From NCBI GenBank assembly GCA_023333565.1, contig JAJKFH010000385.1, positions 1,860,001-1,924,000 of the forward strand: DNA of 64,000 bases, read 5' to 3'. The notes under the pieces are model-generated. The model worked only from the letters and a program-made list of their open reading frames with translations. It did not search any database and was not told the origin of the DNA. The position numbers and the translations under genes were made by a program. Below, in pieces: positions 25,438 to 36,436 of this stretch (positions within the stretch are counted from its first letter, which is position 1; the number at the start of each line of letters is the position of its first letter). Source of the stretch: Puffinus mauretanicus (lineage: Eukaryota > Chordata > Aves > Procellariiformes > Procellariidae).

Positions 25438-25955
25438 TTATTTAGCTATGATGTTATTCCTTTGAAAAGCCTGTGGGCTTCTCGACGCTTGCTTTTTAGC
25501 AATAGGCAGGAATGTGCCGAACAAATCAAGCCCTGAACTGAATGTGCTCTTGAGGGTGTTTTGTACGACCGGCTTCTCTACGAACCGCAGACTGTTTTTG
25601 TGGCTTTGCCTGGGTAAACACGGCTCTCGCTGCACGGCGCTGGGCCGGTTGCGCAAGGCGGCCTGCCATTTGGCCTCCACATCCTCCCACGCGCCCGGGG
25701 ACCAGGGTCTGATCCAGCCCTCGGCAAGCTCAGCTGGCAGCCTGCGGAGTTTGGCACCGAGGCTTGCTGCAGAGGGAGCCTCTCCCTCGGAAGGGTTGGG
25801 AGGAAGAGGAGCTTGGAGAGGAGCTTGGAGAGGACCGTGGAGCTGAGGAGCCTGTAGGTTGGCTGCACATGGCGGGTACCTGGCACACTGGTGACAAGAC
25901 CCTGCCAAAACTGAACATACAGGGTTGCAAATAACAAATTTACAGCTACGGAAGA
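25438..25955 (-). other. Isolated CpG-rich patch with a long open minus-strand frame (unknown)
   Basis: From about 25560 to 25870 the sequence becomes abruptly GC- and CpG-rich (14 or so CpG within roughly 150 bases around 25566-25700) in AT-rich surroundings. One minus-strand frame is open for about 170 codons from near 25955 to TAA at 25438-25440. It includes soluble-protein-like stretches such as EGWIRPWSPGAWEDVEAKWQ and NTLKSTFSSGLDLFGTFLP. I do not recognise the sequence. The frame contains no methionine codon, so it cannot be a complete start-to-stop gene. It would have to be a terminal exon, a relic of a coding sequence, or chance openness from base composition. No poly(A) follows the stop, which argues against a processed retrocopy. 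A 13-bp repeat (gcttggagaggag-type, two copies near 25811-25836) lies inside. Confidence 0.35.
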
Positions 25956-26141
25956 TTCAAAATACATTGTATTGGGTTTGCATGGCGAGGTTTTGGTAGC
26001 GGGGAGGCTACAGGGGTGGCTTCTGTGAGAAGCTGCTGGAAGCTTCCCCCATGTCCAATACAGCCAATGCCAGCCGGCTCCAAGACGGACCCGCCGCTGG
26101 CCAAGGCCGAGCCCATCAGCGACGGTATCCCCAGGATAACG

Positions 26142-26149
26142 TATATAAG
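26142..26149 (+). promoter_or_regulatory. TATA box of the plus-strand LTR
   Basis: TATATAAG, followed 3' by purine-rich sequence, placed about 175 bp into the LTR as expected at the end of U3. Transcription would start near 26170-26180. Confidence 0.7.
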
Positions 26150-26304
26150 AAGGGGGAAAAAAACCCTGGGCAACTGCAGGCGAAGAGAGGAGTGAGAATA
26201 CGTGAGAGAAACAACTCTGCAGACACCCAGGTCAGTGAAGAAGGACGGGAGGAGGTGCTCCAGGCGCTGGAGCAGAGATTCCCCTGCAGCCCGTGGTGAA
26301 GACC

Positions 26305-26694
26305 ATGGTGAGGCAAGCTGTCCCCCTACAGCCCATGGAGGTCCACGGTGGAGCAGATATCCACCTGCAGCCTGTGGAGGACCCCAGAGCAGGTGGATGC
26401 CTGAAGGAGGCTGTGAACCCATGGGAAGCCCATGCTGGAGCAGGCTCCTGGCAGGACCCGTGGACCCATGGAGAGAGGAGCCCACGCTGGAGCAGGTTTG
26501 CTGGCAGGACTTGTGACCACGTGGGGGACCCACGCTGGAGCAGTCTGTTCCTGAAGGACTGCACCCTATGGAAGGGACCCACGCAGGAGCAGTTCGTGAA
26601 GAACTGCAGCCCATGGGAAGGACCCATGTTGGAGAAGTTCGTGGAGGACTGTGTCCTGTGGGAGGGACCCCACGCTGGAGCAGGGGAAATGTGA
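26305..26694 (+). other. Open frame within the LTR R region (129 codons), repeat-built
   Basis: From an ATG in strong context (gaccATGg, 26305) the plus-strand frame is open to TGA at 26692-26694. The 3' part is built of 15-residue units, CxxWxGPxxEQFVKN-like, that follow 45-bp DNA repeats. It resembles no retroviral protein I know. The frame may simply follow from in-phase repeats, as 45 is a multiple of three. Protein expression is unproven and I would not call it a gene. Confidence 0.3.
26559..26690 (+). repeat. 45-bp tandem repeats in the LTR
   Basis: Units begin at 26559, 26604 and 26649 (the last is partial), each starting CTGYR..C and containing GGRACCCA and GAGMAGTTCGTG-type words. 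More diverged units sharing 'cccacgctggagcag' extend upstream to about 26470. Confidence 0.85.
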
Positions 26695-26889
26695 GGAGTC
26701 CTAAGGAGCGGCAGAGACAACGTGTGATGAACTGACTGCAACCGCCATTCCCCGTCCCCCTGCGCTGCTGGGGAGAGGAGGTGGAGAATTTGGGAGTGTA
26801 GTTGAGCCTGGGAAGAAGGGAGGGGGCCGGGGGAGGGTGTTTTAAGATTTAGTTTTTATTTCTCATTATCCTACTCTGATTTGATTGTT

Positions 26890-26895
26890 AATAAA
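26890..26895 (+). terminator. Poly(A) signal of the plus-strand LTR
   Basis: AATAAA about 185 bp before the LTR end, in the expected place for the R/U5 boundary. Confidence 0.65.
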
Positions 26896-27084
26896 TTAAC
26901 TTAATTTTCCCCAAGTTGAGTCTGGTTTGCCCATGACGGTAATTGCTGAGTGATCTCCCTGTCCTTATCTCGACCCACGAGCCTTTCGTTATATTTTCTC
27001 TCCCCTGTTCTGCCGAGGAGGGGAGTGACAGAGCGGCTTTGGTGGGCACCTGGTGTCCAGCCAGGGTCAACCCACTGCATACAT

Positions 27085-30000
27085 AAAGGGTAATATTTTT
27101 CCACAGCCACGGAGCCCATGGGTTGCAGTCAATGCAAGGGACTGCTGTCTGTCTGCATTAGAGGGTGTGTGCCTTGCTTCCCCTCTGAAGTCTCTGGAGT
27201 AGAAGGGTTGTCCGGCAGGCAGCAAACCAGCCAAGAGAGAGTGAATTTCAGCTCTGCTTCTCCACAGGCTTCCTGGTTGTATCCAGGTTGCCTGTGTGAG
27301 TTTTACCTTCTCTACTGTGGATCTAGGATCTCATCTGGTGACACCTGGAAAATGGTGGATGTGGGAGTGGGGGGCCTGAGGATGTGCTGCCAGTTGTAAA
27401 ACCTATTGAAAGTGAAGATGTATGAGCCAGCTAGTAAGGCATACAGTCACAGGTAACTACTGGTGAGGTATTCAATACTGATGGCCCTCTAAACACCTAT
27501 GTATGTGGGTTAACAGGTATTTTTGATGGACTTTTTTTTTTTACGTCAGCACCTAAATTCTCTATAAATTTCACTTTGAATTCCTCATTTGGTTTTGGAC
27601 ACTGCCTCAGTCCCCTGTCTGCTACAGGGGGTGAGCAGAAGCTACCCTTGTACCAAGGGCTGAGATGTCAAACACTGAGATACGTGACTGACTGTGGTGC
27701 AAGGGACATAGTAGGGAGAGCCATCACTGAAGCATATGGGAGGTATATAAATACTTCAGGACACCTGAGAACTACAATACCTGTGATGTTGCAAGCAGTG
27801 GAGTAAAACTCAGGTTTAAGTGGAAATGCTCAGCTGCTGCTGCCTCTGTTCTCATCTGCTGTGGCTGCAGTAGCTGCTGCTCCTTCATATGATCTCATTT
27901 CCCTGATGGGAGCAGGTTGCTGCCTTGCTGTGAGTCCTTGCGTGAAATTAGTTCTTCTCAGGACAACTTAAAAAGAGTAACACCCAAAAAGCAGGAAGAG
28001 TCTGCTGAAACATGCAGAGAGTAATTATGTATGATCATTTATACATACAAATTACAGCTCAACTGACAAATGGCTCTGGTCCCCTTGACTAGCCATAGAC
28101 AATTCAGAAACAAAGCTGTACTTGGGTGAGAGGCCACTTTGCATCTTGACAAAAAGCATAAGAGGAAAGGAAAAGCAGACACATTTCTTGGGACATAATA
28201 GCACATCATCACAGTCAGTTCTGCATGATACAATTGTGCGACTACTTCTCGGAGAATTGGCTGGATAGCCAGGAAGTTCTTTCCCATCAACAGAGCTAAT
28301 TGAATATGCAGCTGGGTAACTCCGATAAAATTACCAGCAGTAAGACAGTTGAATTAGCTGATATTAAGTGGTGGTTATTAGGGATGTTATTCAGTTGTTC
28401 ACTCATAGGTGTTCTGTGCTGTTTGAAGCATCCTACAGTATTTAAGACATCCTCTGGGACTTAGTCTCTAGATGTGATTTCAAGGGGCGTGGGCTTCCCC
28501 ATTGGTCCTCTCCATCCCATAAGAATGTCTCAAATACCCTCAAGCATCTTTGATGGCACTCAACATTTATGTGTGCAACAGAACCAAGCCCCTGGTTTCT
28601 GAGTTCAGATTCCAATTAGGTAAGTAGAAGTAGATGCTGTCACCCTGCTGCGATGCTTTTTCAGATTATCTGCAGATCGGGGGACAGAGCACTGCATTAG
28701 CCCACGAGCCAAAGGTCATCTTTGCAATTACAAGCCCGTTGTTAGGAGTTCATCATGATAACTACTGGAAAAGGGTATCATCAAAGAGCCTTTAAAATGT
28801 GGACAATTCGACCTTAATTATAAAATTTTTATTCCTATATTATGTGGCTTCCTGAAGCTCTGCACATTAAGACGGCATTGTCTGGTTTTTGCAAAAGAAA
28901 CAGTAATCAGCGAGAGTTAAGGTAAATGTTTTCTGTGCCTTCATCTTCCAAATACAATTTCCAACTGAACCAGAAGAGAAGATTTTTTTCTGTGACTATG
29001 TAGGAGATGAGGCCAAGGGGATTTATATTTAAATGGTCTCTGGAATGGAATACTGATGCTGCTATAAGGAAGGTGAATCAATAACCCTCAGAAAATAATC
29101 TCTTAGGAGAATGAACAATAATATATGATCATGCAGATACATGTATGTAATGAAACAAAATTTTAAAAGTGTAATACGTATTTTATCATGAAAATTAAAC
29201 ATTTAAGAGGGTAACTTGGCACCTTTTTATAAATGCTACTTTTAAGCATATTTTGTAATAGATGATTTGCCTGCTGGAGTGTAATGGCAAATTAAAAATA
29301 GAATTTTTTTAATATTCAACAGGATCTTGTTGATTCTGGCAAAACAAACAAAGCACACACACATACCAAACTGCAGTAACAAACAAAAGGGTGCAGTTAA
29401 TTATCTTCAAAAAGCCACTCAGCTGACAATGCTTATAAAACAAAACAGGCAACAGGAAAATGTAACATTAAGATCGTAAATACTTTCATGTCTCTTCCTT
29501 TCCAAGTTAACCTGTAAAAGCTAGTTGGTTCCATCTGCAATATTTAAATGAGTTTTAAGAAAATCTTATCTTGTTTCTAGATATACTTTGCAGGTAAAGC
29601 AAGGCTGTTAGGGCACTTTGAGAACAGAAATTAAATGGATTCCTGATCCTGCAAACTACTAAGCACTTCTTCCAAGTGGAATCACTTAATATTTCCCAGG
29701 CTTTGCTCAACATCATGCTTAATTAAACTTTTGCTAATAAACATGAAGAGCTCAGTTTAGCCCCATTGCTGGCCTCCATTGACAAAGCAGTTGTTCAGTC
29801 AAGCCTGCTTATCTGCATGTGTATTTATTTTTAGTTGATACCTGCAGTGTTTGCACATATATATAAATATTTTATAAAGATTTTAGAAATCAAAGATAAG
29901 GAAAAAAATTTTTAATTACTTCACAATGTAAATGAAAATTGTTTCTTTAAAGGAAATGTTTTGTTCAGGTAGCTTGTTACATTTGAAACGGAAATATTTC

Positions 30001-33000
30001 ACAAACAAACATATATCCTTACTATGTTCTTATCTAGTGCATTTTATGCTTGAATGTTCTTAAATGCAAAAGTGTTAATTACAACTTTGTTCTTATTGAG
30101 AAGACAGGGTTAAGAATATAAATTGTAAATTTAGTCATAAAACTACAATATTTTTCTCCTCTGTGCTGCTCTTAAGAAACATAACAGGACAGAACCTTTC
30201 CATACTACACCCTATCACCGCACCTGCCTGACGGATCCTCTTCTGGGTTCAACAACCATCTTGCTTCTAATTTAAAACCGCCAAGAAGAATTTTTTAAAA
30301 AGCTAACTTGATTTTTTTTTGCAAAATCTAATGGTTTGTACATACTATGTATTTTCCAGCTACAATCTAGTAATAGGCATCGTATTGCAGGTTTTGCTCA
30401 GGTAAAATTTTCCCAGGGAGACTCAGTGGAGGTTTGCCTGAGAAGTGCAGGTAAGAACTAGTATTCCCCGAGTTATGCTTGGGTGCAAGCAGGAAAGTAT
30501 GATTTCTGTTCATCACAAGTTCCACTGCAAACCTGAAGGGGAAAAAAGAGCATTTCCTAATTGGAAAAGCATAGAATAGAGGGAGAAAAATTTTTTTCCT
30601 GAAAACTCTGAAACCTGAAGAGGCGAACATAAATACTAATGATTAAATTCTTCAGTCATTTACAGTTTGCAGTGAAGACATGAGTTTATGTGGTTCTAAG
30701 CCCAGCTATGGTTGGGAGGTTGTGCTCCAGCCGGGACCTGATGGAGGGAAGGAGCAGAGGGTCTGTGGTAGCTCATCCACAGCATGGGAGGAAAACAACA
30801 CTCTTTGAAGGTCTCTCACCTTTTCTCTCCGTAATCTGAGAAAGCCCATGAAAGCTATGACCCATACTGTGTTATGAACCATATGAAGCTTTGTTAAGAG
30901 TAGGTATGGTGGTATTTTATACCTCAAATGAATTTTATTCCATCATTACGGTAACTTTGTCTTATTTTGTTCTCTTACCTCAAGGCTTTGTTTGTATGTT
31001 AGTTATCATTTGATAGTAAAGCAGCAGCTAGTTCACCCATTTTCCTGAAATCTCAGGCTTGATAAATAAGCACTGCTAATTTATGAAAAGCTAGTGATGA
31101 TGATCATGATAAAGAGACACTCAAAAACAGACTAGTGAAAATGACAAAGCAAGCAGGGCCACCAAGACCTTCAAGAACCAATTTTTGAGCTGGAAGCAGA
31201 AAGCAGAACCATTGTTAACTATATGGCAAAAGGAGTAGAAGAATAGGAAAGAAAATGAAATATGTCCATAAATCACTGGTAGAGGCAAAACAGTCTGGTG
31301 GGCACGGGCTGTTCTTTAGACCAGTGTTCCCCAGCTTGGCCTGCTTGGGTGCATGCAGCAGCAGCAGCAGGAGCACTTCCCAGCAAAGGAGGTGTTCAGC
31401 TGCCCAGGCACGAGATAAACACATCTTTGAAGTGGCCTGCATGCCACTAGCTGTCCACGTACAATAATCTAGAGACCATTTTGTAGAAGTCGCTGGGCAG
31501 AAGTGCCTTAGGAACAGAAGCAAGAAGTTGCACATAAAAAGAAGAGAATTTCCTATGGCTCTAATCACCCGCAAACTGGTGGCATGGGATGGGACAGCGA
31601 TGCCTGTATGGCAGCATTTTTATATAAGAGGCAATACAACGATTTGTGCTACCTAACATACAGTGCCTGCTTCAAACGCGTGCTCTTGAAGCTAAGCATT
31701 TAATTTTAAGTGTGTGCTTACGCAACTTGAGTTTCAACAGTACTGGAAATTCACAGTTCCCATGGACAATATGAGAATGGATACCTAAGTGCAAAACAAC
31801 AGCCATTTTTCTAGAGGACATTCAGTTTGACAGTTATAGCTATTCCCTTCTGAATATTTCTGAATTTTGCTGAGGAATGGCAAGTATAAAGGCTACGTAT
31901 CTATACGTGAAACACTGTCTTTATAGTATAAATCCATTATATCATTGAGGCCTGTGACGTTCTTTGATGTTCCTAGTTTAAAATGAATGTGTAAATATTT
32001 ATTTATGTACAAGTTTGTAGAGAAATCTAATGGTTTAAAATCACTCAGCTTCTCTGGAACATCAATGATATTTTTATCTGCACTGTGTGTATACAAAAAG
32101 AATTAGTACATTGGCAGTTAATCCTTCTGTTTTTATAAGTAACACATGTAAGTGAAAAATATAAGCCACATCACTCACCAGATAAAGAAAGACAAATTTT
32201 AAAAATGTGATTTATGGAAACCTTTAATGCCAGTTTTATTGTAAAAGGTTAGAAGTTCTCTCACTTTGTTTGAAGAGTGGTGTGGTCTAGCTTTACTTAT
32301 ACATGTGACATACACATGCTTTTTCACTTATACAAGTGGTCTAGTTCTAATTATACACTGGGAAGAAAATACTCGTAATTGCAACAATTGATGTCTCAGT
32401 CTGTCTTGCATTAAGCAAACATTTTTGCAAACCATATTGTCTCAGTTTTTCCTGCCTCTAAAACTACAATAATTCTTATTTAGCAAAACTAACATTAAAA
32501 ATTAGTTTTTAATTCCCAGTATTATCTGAAATTATTAGAACATTACCCCATAATCTGATCATTCTGTTTCCATCCACAGGGAAAAGGAAACCTCCATGCA
32601 TCATAGCTGTCAGTGCAGGTGGAGGAAGAAGTCAGTCACTCCTTCATCTTCTTCCTAATCCTCAGACTACGCTCTTTGGCTATGTCTGTGTTAGTACATC
32701 TAATCGGTACAGGGACCGTTCTCTGGTCCTAAGGCCACGTGGCACAACACAGTCTGCACCCCTACGCCCAAATTCTGATCTCATGTTATTCTCTGAACTA
32801 CACTCGGGCAATTTTCTCAGAGATTTAGACCATGCTAAGGGGACATGCTGACTGTTAAACCAGTAATTGTGGGACAGTGTTTGATACATCCCTAGCGCTC
32901 CGTAGTAATTAGTGAGGATATAACCGGAAAAGGAAGAAAATACTGAGACAAACATTCCTCCTGCATGATGTTTTCCTCCAAAACCTCTTCCTAAAGGTAA

Positions 33001-35079
33001 TCTCATAGAAGAGGGTAGCAGGACAGCCCACTGGTATTGCAGATGCTGCTATGACACCATTATGTCTTTTCGATGCTGACAATTTTATTTTCAGCTTCTA
33101 CGGAGACCTAAAATGCAGACAATCAAATTCTGATACACTTGAAGTGAATAACTGCATTATTTCATGAGTGAAATGCCTTCCATGGGACTAGCTGTGGAAC
33201 CAGTTGTGTTCAATACCATGTGATGAATACACATGGTATTTGATCTTGATAAAGGTAATCAAAATTATGTATCTTGTAGGAAATAGAAGAAAAATAGGAG
33301 AAATATGGCACTGAATTAATGCTCCAATTAGCTTAACTGCTATTTGAATTTAATTAACTATTATATTGCTTGAAGATGTTCTGTAAATGACTTGCAAATG
33401 TACATGTGTGGAGGAGTGGCACTAATCTGTGTTATTAAGGCATAAAGATTTATTAGAGGATCTCACAAGATCTACAGTAACCAAAAATGCGATCACGTAA
33501 GAGCATAAGTCTTACAAAAATGCCTATCTTTTTAATGAAGTTATTACTGCTGATGCCAGGGTTTTTTCCCTTTCTGGTTTCTTGCTTCAGTCCACCCTGT
33601 GATATTCATGCATCTCTTGAAATGCCTCACTTCTGTGAAAATCTTACATTTCCCCTGGTACTTTGCAGGAAGCAAGGTGCTCTGTTATATTAAAAATTCT
33701 GTGCCCTTTGAAGTGCATGAGAGTTTGACACTGACTCCTATGGGATGTCTCGGAGGATATGTATCCTATGTGCAGACAAACTGCAATTTAATTGGAAATG
33801 ATACATTCCATAGTCTAACTGTTAACTTTGCATCCTTTTTCCCAAAATCCAAAATTTCACCTCAGAGATAATTTGAATACCTTTGTCACATTGAAGAGGG
33901 AAAGAATTAATTAAATTCCAGATTGCCAATCAAGTTGAGAACACAATATGGAAATCCCCATTAAACAGCAGGCAAGTAATGGCGCTCAAGTTGTGATAGA
34001 GAGTAATGTATCTTGCAAATGAAAATGCCATCTCCAATCTGTAACATAATGATATGCACAGATTTCTCCCTGCCCCCATCCCCACTCTTTTTGCTCAAGT
34101 CTAAAGTGCACTCTGTAATGCATTATTAAGCTAAATTCTGACCCAGTTTCTTAATTATCTGTAAGCTACAGGGAACTTGTAGCAGAATATTAACTAAGGC
34201 AAGAGATGTAAGACAGAAGAATCCACAATGGCATTAGAGAGAATCATTAGCATTTTGCTAAGAAAATCCTTCACATTTTAATATTTAGCCTCACCTAACA
34301 TGTAGAATTTCTATTTTAAAGCGGTACAAAGTATCTACCAACCAAGCCACCAAAACAACCCAGGCAAAAAAAAAAAAAAAAAAAAAAGAGAACAGAAGTA
34401 TTTGGGGAAGCATTCCTGGATTCACAAAATCAAAAACCTGTAGCATATTGACATTTCTGGGACAACAGGATTTTTTCCAACCGTTCTTAGTGGATATCAT
34501 CCACAGTTGTTACAATCTCGTATAACATTATGTGCTGAACTATTTATTTTAGATGAACTCTAATCTGCTATGGGTTATATACGTGTACCAAAATAGGGAT
34601 AAACAACTGTCATACTAAATGACACTTTGGAAGAATCTTCCAAACGCTTTTGTGCCTGGTTAATCAAGTTAGCGGTTTTATACCTCCCTGCACTGCTGCA
34701 TATTAGTGGAATATGAGAAGTTTTCATGGTGAAAAATCAACCACGGATATCCTATATCAGAAACAAAGAACACATGGACTTCTACCTACAAAGCTGCAGG
34801 CATATGTGATTTTGAAGACTTGCTGGATCTCTGATGTAAAAGTGTTTGAGTCAGTGAAAAACATACTGCAAGAGCAATATATTTAGTGAGAACAATTTTT
34901 AATATAAAACATATTTCAAAATTATTTGAGGAAAAAATACTTTCCCCACCCCGTAATTGAAGGATTTGTGGTATGCTCATATAGAAAGTCAAGCTTCAAT
35001 TGTAAAATTTAGACAGCAGAGAAAGTCTGCAATATATATTTATAATCTTGTGGACAAGGATGTATGTATTCAGTTCAAA
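27085..35079. other. Intergenic, no gene recognised
   Basis: About 8 kb of AT-rich DNA between the second solo LTR and the end of DEPTOR. I found no exon, RNA gene or named repeat. A22 lies at 34366-34387. Long TAAT/ATTA-rich stretches (for example 29.6-29.9 kb) could be regulatory, but nothing in the sequence alone proves it. Confidence 0.55.
34366..34387 (+). repeat. A22 homopolymer
   Basis: Twenty-two A preceded by a C/A-rich stretch (accaagccaccaaaacaacc). It could be a repeat tail, but no recognisable element precedes it. Confidence 0.85.
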
Positions 35080-35080
35080 G

Positions 35081-35107
35081 ATCTTCAGATCTTCAGATCT
35101 TTCAGAT
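35081..35107. repeat. (CTTCAGAT) short tandem repeat
   Basis: Three successive 8-9 bp units of (ct)ttcagat. Related words continue to about 35120. Confidence 0.85.
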
Positions 35108-35259
35108 GTATTCAGATCAAAGAAAACCCATGCAGTCCAATTGCCATCAAGCTGAGGAGTCACCTAACTCAGCAGAATATGGCATTTGTATATACATTTT
35201 TAAAAAGGATCTTTCATGAATTCATCAACGAAAAAAACCTACTGTTTGAAAAAGAGTGA

Positions 35260-36307
35260 GAGTCAGTTAAAGACAATATTTTATTAGTAATAGTGTCAAA
35301 TGCAACTCATGTGGCAAGTCTGTAGTTTGCAAAACATTTGATGATTGGAAAGTGCTAACAAGCTTAATGTACATTCAAGTACATTGCTTCAATTTGAAGT
35401 GTACTTTCTCTACTGGAGCATCTGGATGTATCATTGCTAATGCTAACACTGTGAATTTCCCACTTCAACCTGCCAAATTTTCTTCTTCTAGGAATAAAGG
35501 TGTCCAAAATTTCTCCAAAGTGACAAACGACAAGACTGAGACACCTTTCCTTACAGAAAAGGGAAAAAAAATCAAGATCTTACATTTGAGCACCTAAACC
35601 AGTGCGTAGGCATCTAAACAAATTTTCACAGGCCAGATTTTGCGGAAGTACTACACGCTTTTCCATTTGCATGATCTTCTATTTTTCTTTCTAGAATAAT
35701 CTGTGTATTCGGTCAAACCCAAACATTCATACCAGAGTATTCCCTACAGAGAATGAACCTTTTTTTCATGCATTTGCAGTTCCTTTGTGTTTGACTGCAA
35801 TCAAGCCAGCATTCAGTCAGCTGCCCTTCGGCCCAAGGAGAGAGTGACTGCAGCAGCACATGCTCCTGGGACAAAGCTGGACACCAGGAGGATGTTTACC
35901 AACGTAAATATGTCATGCAAACCATCTGTGACATCCTGACCCACAGTATTTGGTTCTTTCATCTCCTGAAGTGCTTTGATCCAGTGGTGGACTGTGAGGA
36001 AGTCTGCACGGCCTCTTAGGTGGGAAACCATTCTGACTGATGCAGACATGGCTGGAGAGACACCTAAAGGCCTTAACCTTGTCTCCATCGGGCAAAAAGA
36101 AGTCCTTAGAGAAAATATGCTGGTATCTATTGTTCATTTCTTAGCGTAATCACCAGTGCTGTCATTGTTAAATGCAAGAGAGCCCCCCTCCCCTAAAAGC
36201 AAAATCATCTATTTAGACACAGCAACGTTCTGCCTCCTTGTGTCATGCCGCTCCATGGTCATCGCTATTTCTCTCACAAATATGTTCAGTAAGAGGTTTT
36301 TTCCTTC
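35260..36307 (-). other. DEPTOR: DEPTOR 3' UTR (inferred extent)
   Basis: Sequence from the stop codon to just past the first AATAAA. It is non-coding. The moderately open frames within it (35813-36137) have no start or conservation support. Confidence 0.45.
35280..35285 (-). terminator. DEPTOR: Candidate DEPTOR poly(A) signal
   Basis: The first canonical AATAAA found on the minus strand after the DEPTOR stop codon, giving a 3' UTR of about 1.05 kb, which suits this gene. It is not proven: further AATAAA motifs lie downstream. Confidence 0.4.
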
Positions 36308-36436
36308 TCACGACTCTATTTCTTCCATCACTTCCATCACAATTGTTCGAGGGCCAGTCAGGATGAGGTTGCTCACTGTCCTGTAATCCACATGGAGAAC
36401 GTTGAGGCCGTTGACAGACACGACAAATTGGCAAAC
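36308..36436 (-). CDS. DEPTOR: DEPTOR last exon: second half of PDZ domain and stop
   Basis: The acceptor (tttctcctcag) precedes 36436 and the coding part is 129 bp, ending TGA at 36310-36308. It reads VCQFVVSVNGLNVLHVDYRT, then VSNLILTGPRTIVMEVMEEIES, in phase 0. This supplies the later beta strands and helix of the PDZ fold. The end EEIES differs slightly from the EELEC I recall for the human protein. Confidence 0.96.
   Translation of the reverse strand, partial: VCQFVVSVNGLNVLHVDYRTVSNLILTGPRTIVMEVMEEIES

Larger units (their letters stand above)
25968..27079 (+). mobile_element. Solo LTR of a second avian endogenous retrovirus, about 1.1 kb
   Basis: It begins TGTATTGGGTTTGCATGGCG and ends GGGTCAACCCACTGCA, an LTR type I recognise from bird genomes. 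It is flanked by the direct repeat TACAT (25963-25967 and 27080-27084). The repeat can be read as 6 bp (ATACAT) if the end is placed one base earlier, so the class cannot be fixed from this alone. The LTR has a TATA box (26142-26149) and a poly(A) signal (26890-26895) in plus orientation, so transcription would run left to right with an unusually long R region. There is no adjoining internal retroviral sequence: a solo LTR, unrelated to the one at 23.6 kb. Confidence 0.9.

Noticed and set aside
25946..26614. 222-codon minus-strand frame, the second longest in the window
   Set aside because: It runs antisense through the plus-strand solo LTR. Its openness comes from the GC-rich repeated units.
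35813..36137. Minus-strand frames just after the DEPTOR stop
   Set aside because: They lie in the inferred 3' UTR and are out of frame with the conserved PDZ reading; no similarity recognised.
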